Assembly (NCBI RefSeq): GCF_040954835.1 | Contig: NC_090704.1 | Location: 39,622,979 to 39,686,978 of the forward strand | Direction: 5' to 3' | Length of the DNA stretch: 64,000 nucleotides | Origin: Lepisosteus oculatus | Lineage: Eukaryota > Chordata > Actinopteri > Semionotiformes > Lepisosteidae | Shown: positions 22,561 to 35,400 of the stretch, one piece after another | How positions within the stretch are numbered: the stretch's first letter is position 1 | Layout: each line of letters opens with the position of its first letter | Program-made: the position numbers and the translations under genes | The notes under the pieces: model-generated | The model's database searches: none | What the model was told of the DNA's origin: nothing | Seen by the model: the letters and a program-made list of their open reading frames with translations, nothing else

Positions 22561-24055
22561 TAACCATTCATTTTTGCACTTGGACCTCAGCACCACATTG
22601 TTAAAATACTGCAACAGCTCCTCTATGGGATGCTGCCTTTGCTGTCTGGGTGAGAATAGTGGTTTGAGCAAATGGGTCAAAACCCATGTGCACATTTTTG
22701 TTGTAGACAAGAGCTTGTACAGATACCTTGAACAGGTTGTTTACTTCTGTAAAAAAAATATTCACTTACAGATTTCACAAACACTCTGGCAGTGCATTAT
22801 CATTGTGAATGTGATCCCTGTTTTATTACTCCACAGTGTTTGTGACCATGGTTTTTTGGATTGACCAGCTCATTTTTGAGCTATTGAGAAACATAATTAC
22901 AGATATAAATAACTGAAAGGTGAAATAATTAATTAGCAGCTAATTATTGAGATAATTAATTAGCTGTCTTTTTTGCTCAAACACATCTCCAGGCATTAGA
23001 CTACTTCTTTTATAGTCACCTGTCCTCTTTACTCTCATCTTATTGTAAATCGGGGGCCTCTAGTCTGGTCTTGGGGTGCCGCAGTACAGTACATTTTATA
23101 GGTCTCCATAAATCACCTGCTTTTAAAGATTAGGAACACATGTAAGTTATTTAACCAGACAAGGTGCCGCATTAAGGGAACTCCTTGATGGCTGGCAATT
23201 TATGTTTCAAATTATTTCTAAAGTGCTTAAATTAACAAATGACCTGCAATTAATCACAATTAAATTCTTACAATAGGTAGAAATTTCTAATTTGGTTGTG
23301 ACCTATATATTAAAAGCTGCCAGACAGGGGCCAGGCTCAGGGATAGAGGTGAGCCATTTACAGTAGGTTCACTTATTGAATCACTATTACCGATCTGGGG
23401 TCTTACAATCAGTACCTACAGTATATAAGAATAATGTATAATAATGTAAGAAGTAGAATGGTACATGTACAGTACCTTTACATTTGTCTCCACCTTACTT
23501 TTTTGATGCCATCTTCTATAAAGTGTTCCAAGTGCAAGGTCCTGAAAGATCCTATTGCTCCAAACAAGAAGACACCATGTAATGTATAATCACAGCACTA
23601 TGCAACAATTGCACTCTGATATGGGGGCACTCCTGTCATGAGCACAGGTGTGTCCTTAATCCATACATTGATAAGGAATTTAGCTTCCAGAGAGGTCAAG
23701 CAATTGGTAGCTACATGGAATCTCACCTTCTATAAACCTCCTCAATCGATAAATCAATCTGTTCAAGAAAAAACCTACAATGGGAAGTCAGCGTTCCAGT
23801 TCGAGGAGAACAACAGCACTGATATGAAATCTACCAAGACAGAATAATACTGGCTGTAGTAAGCTTTGAAAATGCTTTGTCTTAAGAATTCACATTGTCA
23901 CTTATGACAAATGACCTTCCACATAGTTGTGGTTTCATTTTGTGTCTTCTTACCTAATGAAGTTTTAAATATAAAGAACACACCCACAATGTTTCACTAA
24001 TTAATTCATTAGTGACTCAATGTTTATCCAATGTTGTAATTTTTAAATGAATTAG
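22561..24055. other. Intergenic, AT-rich, homeodomain-type palindrome at 22.93 kb
   Basis: Apart from the AATTAGC/GCTAATT palindrome near 22930-22970, nothing recognisable was seen. No coding frame has support. Confidence 0.5.
22926..22966. promoter_or_regulatory. Cluster of TAATTA-type homeodomain sites
   Basis: AATTAATTAGC occurs twice, 26 bases apart, and the first copy runs into a reversed GCTAATTATT to form a near-perfect palindrome. TAATTA is the general homeodomain core. With this AT content chance clusters occur, so the function is speculative. Confidence 0.25.
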
Positions 24056-24300
24056 ACTCGCAGCACTGGGGCTGTGTGTTTAGTTCCTGACCTGGGGTGT
24101 TATCTGCATGGAGTTTGTATGTTCTTCCTGTGTTTGCGTGGGTTTCCTCTTGGTGCTCTGGTTTCCTCCCACAGTCTAAAGACTTGCTGGTAGGATGTTT
24201 AGCTTCTGGGAAAATTGTCTCTGGTGTGTGTGTGTTTGTGTCTGTATCTGCCCTGTGATGTCCAGGATCTTTCATGCCATCGTCCGTTGCTTGCTACCTT
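24056..24300 (-). repeat. Dispersed repeat family A, reversed copy
   Basis: The + strand shows GCATGGAGTTTGTATGTTC, TGTTTGCGTGGGTTTCCTC, GGTTTCCTCCCACAGTCTAA and a TGTGTGTG run, then CCCTGTGATGTCC and CCATCGTCCGTTGCTTGC. This is the complete reversed order of the family's forward consensus. It is the best-preserved of the three reversed copies. Confidence 0.8.
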
Positions 24301-27300
24301 TTGTCTCTGGCTAATTAAGATGATCTATAGCATGTCTGCCTCTGGAATTCTTCTCAGTTTTCGTAGAGAATCCTTCAGTTACAGAATGGCTCCCACATTT
24401 GGAAAATATCTGAATTTAACTTTTAATTTGATAGATTTCTCCCATTACACACAAAAAGATAGGGTAGCTGCAAAGATCTCTATTGGACAAACTGCAATAA
24501 AACTCTTTAATTGCAGTAATTGCTTAAAAAACATACACATTTTAACCTCAATAGTTTGAAGGTTCAAATGAATAGCAATATATTTCTTGGGTATAAGCTG
24601 TAATATTCTTTTCAAACTAGTCCGATAGGACCATTAACCTTTGCAGGTTTTGGAAATGAACAAAAGTGCAAATTGAAGTCTTGTGGCAGAGGTATGAGAG
24701 GTATTTAACTCTTTTCAACTTTTATAGGACAAGTCAGAAAAAAAGAGGAAGGAGTCATACATTTTGCTCATGCAAATCCCAATTAAGAAACCTGATAAAT
24801 AGGAATATTACATGTTATTTGCACGAAGACTGGAAGAATATGTCACTGTCAGCCCAAGCCTGCAGGAATAAATTACACCACATTGTGAAAAAATGACTGA
24901 TAACATTTATTCTGATTGGAGTGTTCAGCCTTCACTCTTAAACAACACTTCAATTGTTGTGTCTTTGAAACTGGTCTCACAATGACCTGTTACCTCACTC
25001 ACATTAACTCGGAATGAAAATCCTCATTAAGGCCAATTTCAGGGTTTGGTCTGACAGTGAATTGTAGCTTTTGCTTTAATAGCCCTATTACTCTTCATAC
25101 TTACAAGGGGTAACTATCACTTACAAAATGCCATGAAATAAGCACATTTTGAACATTATGAGATCAGATGTTTTCTAGTTGAACTGCTCAGCATGCAGAT
25201 GTCTTGTCAGGAGGTGCAGTGTTGATCACTGGAGCACTTCGGAAACTGGCCTTTTCATTAAAGTCACTAGAAATTTCAGTTCTTTCATTCCAGCTGAACC
25301 AATTTAGTCACTTAGAGGAAATCTATTTTCCTCTATAGTTGTGGGTTTCCAATTGACACACTCTTTAAAATTGACAGCAACATATAATGATGTAGGAAAG
25401 GTTACATCTCGTCCACCTTCTTCATTTGGTGTTAGTAATAGGTGAACATTGAAGAAAGCCAGGATATTGATGTATACTTCCACAATCCCTTCATGAAATG
25501 ATGTACCTGTTGTTGTCAATCTTGAATGGGCTTCTCCTTTTACAACATTTCTTTAAGCCTGAGAATATACCAGGTTACTCTTTTTTGGACCAGCTCCAGG
25601 ACAACAGGATATTTTCTGTAAGATGGTGACTAAAAACCGCATACTGCATTCTAAATCTTCTCTTACCCCAAAAATTCTAAAGCCATCCTCTTAGAGCAAA
25701 ATGGCACATCTTTTAAAGAACAATGATAATCTGCTGATATTCTATGCAAACCTCTCCTTTACTATGACTACACAGAAGATGAGTCACTTTTTGAAGAATG
25801 CTCTCTGTCCACAAGACACTTCTCTTGCTGATTTCTTTATTGTTCACGAGACCCAGTCATCTAAAACTGCTTTGCATATAGTACCTGGTACACCACATGG
25901 TGAAACATAGGGGCAATTCTTCATTCAAGTGAAAAAATAGGTAAACATAGGATAAGTGATATGATTTGAATAAAAGGTCTGGATTTGTGTAATAACAATA
26001 TGGTATAAGATTAAGACAAGTGGGAAAATAACTGCAGAGAAGAACGTCTCCAGTTTTCCAAGAAAAGATTATAACATACCCTCTTTGGGCATGAATTTTA
26101 AATGGAATCTCCAGCACAAAAAATGGATTATGTAAGTTTTGTATATACACATTTTTTTATGTATTTGTTATAAAACCTACAGTAAAAGTTTGTGCATTGA
26201 CTAGCCAATATGCACAAAAGTGCAAGACACAAAAAACAGTCTTATTTAGTGTCTTTGCTAACCACATTGTTACTGGCTATCCTGTGTGAGGGAAAGGAAA
26301 TGAGATCTTGAAGGCAGCTAGCAGACTCTAATCATTACCTTATTTACACGGTTGTATAAGAAACCCCTTGGGGCAAAGTTAGTGACACTAAGCACTGAGT
26401 ACAATAGTCACCTCATTGAGCTTGTAATATCCTGGCACCTGCAAGCTACAGTAAGTGTAATATGTCAATGTAAATTGTATGAAGACAATTATTGTAATAA
26501 TGAGGTTTTATGAAAAACATATTTTTCACACCCTGAGCCAACACAAACTAGGTTTGGAGGCTGCATTGAAATGAGTTATAAACAGGCCTACAATCCTTTT
26601 CTCCTTTGTTCTTTTTTAAGGATTTTATTTTGGTTTTGAAAATTTTATCAAAAACTACAAAAAATCCACAAACACAACAAAATATTATTTTTCTAACATG
26701 CAAAAATGTATTTGTTGTCAGAAAGGTAGCTCTTTTGTGAATCTCCATAGTAAATAAGCACTTTGAGCGTGTTTAAGTCTTGATTTCTCACCATTTTCAA
26801 ATCAGTTGATTCCTGAATCTTCTAATCCTTCCCAGTGTCCGATTACAACCCAGTCTGCCTTATAACTGTTTGTCTGACTGAAATATAATTCTATTTAAAA
26901 AAAGAAGATTAAAATACCTAAGCTATACATTGGAGTAGATTAGAAGGTCTAATAATTCACTTCTCTTAGTCTACTGTATGTTGAGAGTATTGTACTCTGG
27001 TTTAGAAATGGTTCCAATGTTCAACCCATGTTCATCAGACCCTTGCTGTCCCAGGTGAGAAAGCCAATCAGACCCTCCTAATTATGATCTGTTGAAAAAT
27101 CATCTATGAAAATAAATCAAAAGCTGAATATATAAAATGGGTCAACAGCAAGAAGGAAACCCCGTTTTTGGATGCAATAATACCTTTTGTTGCGGCGATT
27201 TAAGGTTGTTAAACCTCAGTTGTCAAAACTAAACTTTGACAACAAGATATGCTGAAGGGCAGAGCTATTTCGTTCTTCTTTTACATCAGAATGGTAAGAT

Positions 27301-28654
27301 CATTCAATCAAAAGAAATGAGGTAAGCTTTAAAATTTGGAATCCAGAACACTTTAGCTTGAATTAAATTTACAGTACAATCCATTTAGGTCAGGATTATG
27401 CAGTCCGGTACATGGATAACATTCAAAGCTGGAGGATATTAATAAGTTCCTGGGAAAATACCATCACACAAAACCAACCAGCAACACCTAACACAAGCCT
27501 GCAATCGAATGAGATGGGGATCTACCTAGGCTTCCCCAGACCTTATTGATCACCAGACCACTGACATGTTATAAGGAGGAATGAAATGAGGGACATTTTC
27601 CACCTTATGTGGGTCAAGTAAATTAATTAGGGCTGTGCCATAAAACAAATGCATAATCAATTGATAATCAAGTGCTTAGGGGACTGTTGCCTTTACAATT
27701 TGAGAGAATGGAGAAGGAGGGGGGATTTGAGGGTTTTCCTGACAACTTATGATAAAAATCCATCGGCTGGTGTAGAATGCAAGAATTCAGAGAAGGTTTA
27801 AATTAATTCTGAGATTTAATTGTGTGCGTGTTTTTTATTTTTTAAAAGAACCAATACAAACCTCTTTTAAACATACCACAGTATTGCTTCAACACATCTT
27901 ATGTGAGAATTTATAAATAAATAAATGGAGGTACATTTGAAGGAGAAAATGGTATTCTAGAAACTTTGTACATGCATAGTACAGTATGCTACACTGCCAA
28001 CTTGTCCAGCACCCCCAGGAGATATTGGCAAATAATCAGAATAATTGGAATAATCGCCTGGTATAATCCTTTGATTCTTTAGGAATAGGTTTCTCTTTCG
28101 TACTCTTCAATCTGATCTTTCCAGACAGAGGCATCGATTACAGACAGTTTCTTCTGTAAAACTTAACCAGACTGCACAATCAGATTCTTTGACATTGGTC
28201 GTTTGTTACCTTCCCAAAGTCATGACCAGAAGCAATACTCCAATAATAGTACCAAATGCCCAGCATTTTTATTATTAGGCTCTGACCTTCTTCATCGTCT
28301 CTACTTATACTGCTCCCACTGTAAACTAAATCAGATAAACAGGATAATAGCTACCAATCCTTTGCCAGTGGAAGATATAGCCTATTGACTGCTGCTGAAA
28401 CTAGAATTTAATTTAAGAAACATTACCTGCTATTTTACTTTCACTCTGTTAATGTCAGAACATTATGATATTATTTAGACTCCAGATCTGCAGCTAGAAT
28501 CCCCCTTGACACAAAAATAAAGAACACCTACCTGATAAAGGACCTGCAGTCATCTAATCTGACCTTGTGTGCACTGAATTAATTTAGTGGGTGATAAGAA
28601 ATTAATCTCACAATCCCTGTATACAAGCAAAGGGGGAGAAGTTTCCCTGAAAGA

Positions 28655-28760
28655 TAAGCCGCGGGGAGCAGGAAGCGGAATGAAACGGAAGCAATTGCGT
28701 CACGTCGAAAATTAAGAGCATTTGGATTGGGCTTGCACTGTCCCCTTTCGGTTCTGAATC
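28655..28760. promoter_or_regulatory. Small isolated CpG-rich, promoter-like cluster
   Basis: Within CpG-poor DNA this 100-bp stretch has about seven CG dinucleotides, two GCGGAA/ACGGAA ETS-type sites, a TGCGTCACGTCG stretch with a CRE-like core, and ATTGG (reverse CCAAT box). The combination resembles a small promoter, yet no adjoining gene was found. It could also be part of a young repeat. Confidence 0.25.
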
Positions 28761-31700
28761 TTTTGCCTTGGAGCACAATGCTACAAACTGCAAAAAAAAG
28801 AAATATTCCCGTTTCCTCATACTGTGTTATTTTTTATATTTGCTGGACTGTATCGTAAAAATCACCCCCCCACAAAATGCCTACAGTGAAAGCACCATTA
28901 CATTAATTTAATGCTGCACTTCAAAAAGGTTTATAAACCAGACAAAAGGTCATGAATACAGACGTGCTTACAATCCACAATGGAGCTGGAAAGGGCAGTG
29001 AGAGCTTTAGCTGATTAAGGCAAATTCACACACAAAGATTCCATTAACCCAGCTGGTCCAGCCTTGCAGATTCAGAACTGCTCAGGTGTCATACCTCAAT
29101 CTCAGCCCTGGCAGGAGACGCATCGAAAAGATGGCAAAGTGCTCCAAAAGATCAAATTTGCTCAAAGCTGCCATATGTCACCACATTTTGCATTTGAAAG
29201 GCTTGGGTGCAGCTTGTTTTTCTGCCAGGCTGAAACAAGCTCACTAACGCCACATTTGTTTCACAGCGCAAAAGCAAGAGAAGTTCTATTGCTCCAAGGA
29301 GCCCAGAAGCTTCATTCTCATTCTCTTTCTTTTAGACATGAAGGACATCATGAGAAGGGACTGTACAATGGTACAATAACAACCTGACACTCATCGGCCA
29401 CATAAATATTTCCCACACATAAATATTTTTATTTTAGTTGATTTTTTATAATGGAGTTACTGCTGTATAATAAAGCCCACTTCACTCTCCTGGTATCAGA
29501 AAGCCTGAACAGTCCATCCTCATAACCCACATTAATGTTCTGTTTTATCCAGTCCACTGGTGTGTATTTGTCAAGAATCACAAGTTTGGAAAGAGGGTAC
29601 AGCATTTGTTATATTAAGTGAATTGAAATCACCATTGTTTTTTTTTTCTTTCTGCTTCAAAAAAAGATGCTAATCACCCATTTCAGTGTAAACCCTTGAA
29701 ACCTGAACTGTAACTGTGGCAGTTTTGTGTGTTTTGTGGATGCTGAGGTGATTCATTCAGTCATTTTTTCCATCCTGATCTAAAGTCTGAGCCCTGTGTT
29801 AGTCAGCTTGGCATCTTAGAGAGAGAAGATCATTACAAGGGAAAGAACATTGACAGTCAATTTTTTTTCCTTCCGACAATAATAACATGTGTCCATTTTC
29901 CTTCAGATAGGCTTCACTGGGGTGTGACAATTACAGAGCATGGGATAGATTTATGTGGTAAGGGAGATAAAAACCTTGACCTGATTGATTCAAGACTATT
30001 AAAATGTGGCTAGCCTGTTCCATTAGCAGAGCTCATTTGAGAATCAACTCTGAACTGCAAATTGACACTCTTACAGAAAAAAACAATTAAGTTGATTTTT
30101 TTGCGCCGCATTTCATTAAACTCTTTGTCCCTGTTAAGGCAGGAGTGGGGACTGCTGGGATTCGAGACACATCCTCTTAGAAGCTAATTATTTAATAGAC
30201 TTGTCAGTAAAATTGAAGTGCCTTGCATTTCCAAATGGAAGTTCAGTGAGCTTTCTTTATGGACATTGAAGAATATTACTGAGTATGTAGTGAGCAAAGC
30301 GACAGAAATGCTAGAGTGCATATTGGACTGTTTTATTGATTGTGAAGACTGACTCTTAGTCTGTCATTATCTGGTCATAGAAAGGCATCAAAAGGCAGCA
30401 GTGGCTTCTTTTCATTATTTCAGTCAACATCATGCACATACACTAGATTCTCAGACATAGCCATTAGTTACTTCACAGAATGAATGTGCGGAAATCTCCA
30501 CATTGCCTGACAGGAGAGTTAACGCTGACTGGAGGAGCAATGCATCTGTCCACTGACTTCATTGCAAGCCTGCAAGGCCCCTGGCAAGTCAAAGGAATCT
30601 CTGATGGGTGGAAAGCCGAGAGAATCTTGGCTGTCTAATCCCCACTCTGCCCAGCTGCACTCCAAATCAACCCACTGGTCACCACTGTCTGGGGGATTCC
30701 TGTCCCAGGGAAAGCATTTCTATAAACATTTCTATAAGTTCATACCCAGAGCATGTATTTACTGTTGTATTTTAGTTCAAGCCAAAGGTCTTCTTAAAGA
30801 ACCTTAAAGCATCAGGGCTTGTTTAGTTATTTCCATGAGAATGTATTTTGCTTTCAAAAATAATTTAAGCTTTTCAGGACTTCAGCTGCACTGGCTTATG
30901 ATGCTGTACTTGTTTGAGTGACCAGCTGGGCAAGAGCAAAACCACAAATTTCTCACCCTGTCCTAAAGAGGCAGGAAGAGAACGCTTGAGTCTGTTTTGC
31001 AATTTCATGCTGGAGTTCCTCAGAGGTTTCTTCCATAATTAAATTCCACTCCTGTTTAAAACAGTCACATTGACAGAGATTATTCAATGAATATTGAAAA
31101 TTTGACTGGAAAGGTCGATAAGAGTCAGTCTTTGAACCAGCTTCTGGAGAGCGGCATCACAGTTTCGAATATGCTTTGAACCCCCATGAACCTTTGAACC
31201 TCAGTGAAAAGAATCAATTGAAAGCTAGAAAAGACGTTTTTCATTGAATATTTATTGGACTAGGTTACATACTTAATATGGTTAGTAACTGTATTCAGAG
31301 TAGACTAGCCAGAAGAGATGAGGAAGAACTTTCTATTAATCGGAAATATTTGTTCAGTGAAATCTGATCTACAAACCTGTGTAATACCAACACTCTCCGT
31401 CCAGTTTTCCCACAAGTTTATCCTTCTTGCTATAAAAATCACCTTTCTGCAAAAGCTTCGCTATCAGGCTCTGCACATGTGAAGCACAATTTACTGTGTG
31501 CACTAAATTTACAAAGGTGTAAAAGGCTCTTCCAAACACAATACAATAGAGAGAGGTCAGGTTACAGCACTTTAAGTTTAATGTTCTCGGCATTACTGAA
31601 GATACAAAAAACTGCAGCATACAGTATATTCAACTGTGTTACCAAGACCACTAAATCATGGCATCATGCAACCCTGAACTAATTTGCATAATGTGCATTT

Positions 31701-32274
31701 TATGCTTATTCTCCGCATTTTGGATTACTATAACCAGCCACTTAATACCAATTAAACTGGCAGTCCAGGAACATTTTCTTTAGCTTCTCTGTTGTCCATA
31801 GCATGGTTGATGTTTTCCCTGGAATAATACATAAGTTTCAAAACTATAAAATGATTCATATTGTAGTGTCAAACAAATGACAAAGTTCAGGTGTCTGTGA
31901 AGCAGAAGTCTCATTATTCATACTGTGTGCATATGGAAGTCCGGCTTGTGACCACCAGACTTAAAAAATAAGTAGCTAAAGATGGTCCTTTATACCTTTA
32001 AACACAAAGAGTTACTATGACACATTCTAAGCAAATGATAAGACAGCAACACCTGCCAATTAATTATATCTAAGTTGCAGACTAGTTAACAATTCGTTTC
32101 ATGTTCTGGGCGTATAGCCAGCTTACCAAATACATGCCCCTTATCTTATTGACCAAGGACAGGCAGCATCTTTGCATATATTTGAGCCTTCTTCAAGCCA
32201 CTAGACAGCAAGGTTTGCAAAAACATGCAAAAAAAAGAAAATGATATTATTATCTCACTTCCCGGGCATCTCTC

Positions 32275-32400
32275 TTATCTTCTTCCATATAATTCACATA
32301 TAATAAATTCATAATCACTATGTTAATATAGTCATGTATATTCATATAATTAAATATAATTAATATAATTAAAATACAATTAAAATTATATTAATACAAG
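32275..32400. repeat. AT-rich low-complexity tract
   Basis: A run of imperfect AATTAAATATAAT-type motifs, almost free of G and C. It is a simple low-complexity region. Confidence 0.75.
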
Positions 32401-35400
32401 AGCAAGGCATTTTAGGACTGCCTTTTTTGCTTCTCCCATGACATAAAATGGCTTTTGCGTTGCTCTTGTGTGGGACTTTTAAAGAAACACACTGCGATCT
32501 GCAGGGCATGCAGACCACAACTCACCAGCCACAGGAAGAGAAACGATTGTTAGGGTTTAGCTTCTTTTTCAGATTGTGGGGAGAGACTATTCCCATCCTG
32601 AGCCACCTCCACAGGCTTATTTCTAGTATAGTGGTACAATTTTCCAGTGGGAGCTACTGAGACTTTAAAATCTCACATGCTGGAAGAACTGTTTTGAAAA
32701 CTGGGATTGGAACACCGAATTAAAAAAGCCAACAAAAGATCAACTCGATCTTCTTAGTGTCCCTTGTCCCTTTATAGGTGTGAAAAACATTGATATCAGT
32801 TCAGGCTTTTTGTTGAGGACTGAGAAACAACTGACAGCTCAGTCTGATCTGTAGGTGGGTGTAACTGAGACTTTTTGCTTTCTTTTCCATACCAGCCTAA
32901 ACTACTGTTGCCAAACTCTTCATACGATCTGACCCTTTTTTTTTTGAGAGGTGGAATGTCCTCCTTGATTTCTCTTTAATGCACATTTATTTTAATTTAC
33001 ACTTCTCAGAAATAATTCTGATAAATAGTCCATATTATCGCCAATTAATAATGATTCAATGTTTGGAACAAACCAATTGTGAAAACAATGCATCCCAACA
33101 AAAGTACATCAAAATACAGAAATACAACAGGATACCTTCTGAGACGAGAGAAAGTCCCACAGGAACAGTGCTGAAGACTCTTTCTGTTTTCTGTTATTCT
33201 TAATAAAAACTCTGCTAGGAAAGATCATTGTATTTTTTCTCTAATTCAACGTGACTTGAAAGTGACATTACTGTGAAGTGCTTATGTATGGTTTAATACA
33301 GTTAGGAAACGTGTTACATAAGTGTATCGTTCACTCATTAAACCTGTCCTTGACATAACAAGGGATGTGTAAATCCAGCACCCATTTTGAGTGCACCGCT
33401 GACCATGCATGTATGGTTTCCAGTAAGTTTTCCCTGCTTGTAGTCTAAATATAAAACAGCACAGTATTACATTCCCCATACAGCATTGTATGAAATATCC
33501 TAGCTTTGCTTGGGGTGCGGGGATCGGGTGTGATTAATCTCAGAGTGACATTCTGCACAGAGTGAGGAGACAGGGTGGCAGCAGTTTATTTCTTCATTTG
33601 TCTTTAAGCTTATTCTCTTCAGAATGAAGGCACGATTTACTGCTCATTGGTCCAACCTGCCTCCGTGCAAAATGACCTTCATGGTGTCCACAACCAAACA
33701 CTCCAGAGAGTCTGACACCGATGAGTGCTTGTGTGGTCCTGTCTTGACAAGGGACAAAAAGAAAAGGAGAGTGGGCTAAATCTAGGAATCAGTCTTGTGT
33801 TATGAAGTGCGAAGCACAATAAAAGGGTACTTTTGGAAGGTTCTGTCATTGCACACCTCATATAAATCAATTTCTCCGAATTTGTACCTGAAATAGAAAA
33901 AAGATGATATGACTGAACAGTGAATGCCAAGGCAAGTCACAGGAGGAAAAGAATGAGCCTTTCAAATTGGAGAAGTAAATGTGACAACATGCAATGGACA
34001 AATACAATCATGAAAGTGCAGTATCTTGACAATTGGCAAAACAATTTCAGCCACAACACTACAGAAGAGTGTGTATACATCTGCAGTATATAGCATGTGG
34101 TTCTTTTAACCTAAATGGAGATTGCAATACATTAGAGCAAAATTTCCCCCTATGAACACCCAAATTCAGTAGCTGCTTTGTCATAACAGCTCTGGCAGTT
34201 GCTTCATACCTGAAAGCTGTTTTGTTTCTCAGTCACGCTATGTCCTTCTCTCTGTTACCCAGTGTTTACCAGCCCATGCAATCAAAACCCATTCATTGCA
34301 CTGCCAATGTCCTTGCCACGCAGTTTTTGGAAAAAAAAGTGACAGGAGTTTCAAGGGAGCCCAGACAAGGTGCCACAGTGAATGAGGGAGTTAATCTTTC
34401 GTGTCATCTGCAAGAAAAAGTCTCTGAAGAGTGATGATGAGGACTGTCAGAATTTGTATCGAGCTAATGGCTCAGTTTCTGTTCCCAGTGAGACTGTGAT
34501 GCTGCTACTGCTGCTGATGATTTTTGCTTGTCAAACAGAATAAAAATACAGCAATAACCATAATAAAATGTCATTCTTTGAACAGGTGAAAGTATTGAAA
34601 TATCATCTTGAGAGTCCTTCTACTTATCTAGTAACAGTGACTTTCAAATGTATTCACAATCATTGAATACTCACATACCATTCTCTTTCAATCATGTCCC
34701 ATTTTGCTGAATTCCAAATCATGTGTACACATTGTCCTGAGAGTGAGTATTATAACGTAATTATTACTATGAATAAAGTAAAACGGGAAAGCTCAAAATT
34801 GACATTTTTTAGCTGAAAGTTGGTTATGTTAGTACAAACTGCAAGGAAAAATCAAAAGGTATTTTCATGTCTCTCACTTTTGGAATACTCCCCGTTACAC
34901 TGTGCAGATTTTGCACAGTTGTGACATGGTTTCTGAGCTCAGAGAGCTAGGGCTGGAAAGCACATTCATAGGAAATTAGAAATAAAACTCCACCCATTCA
35001 TTTGTAATGATCTCTATCTCCTCTCTGACACTGGCATCATTTAATGATGGACTTTTCGCAAACTGCACTGTCTGAGAAGTTCACTGTCTCTTCCCTTGTG
35101 TCCTGTAATCTAAATATTTGTATTAGCATTTATGCTAATTATGTATCAGAAGGTGCCTGTTGACTGACAGTAAAGAATAGCATACTTGTAAAGCCAAGGA
35201 TTAACTGTGAACAACTAGGGAGAGTGCTAATTACACCTTGCGTTACATGGAACTTTGCTGCAAGGAACTTTGTTTTGTTACATAATATTACAATATAAAT
35301 TCACAGGACATTAATCCGCTGTTGCTATCAAAATGTACTCGAACATTTGTTGTGGAGTCAGCGAATTGAGGGTAATCACAGATGTTCTAAAAACATGAAC

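Noticed and set aside
25304..25519. Protein-looking - strand frame of 71 codons
   Set aside because: The composition is plausible but I know no matching family, both ends lack splice support and the neighbouring sequence is not coding. A translated search would decide.
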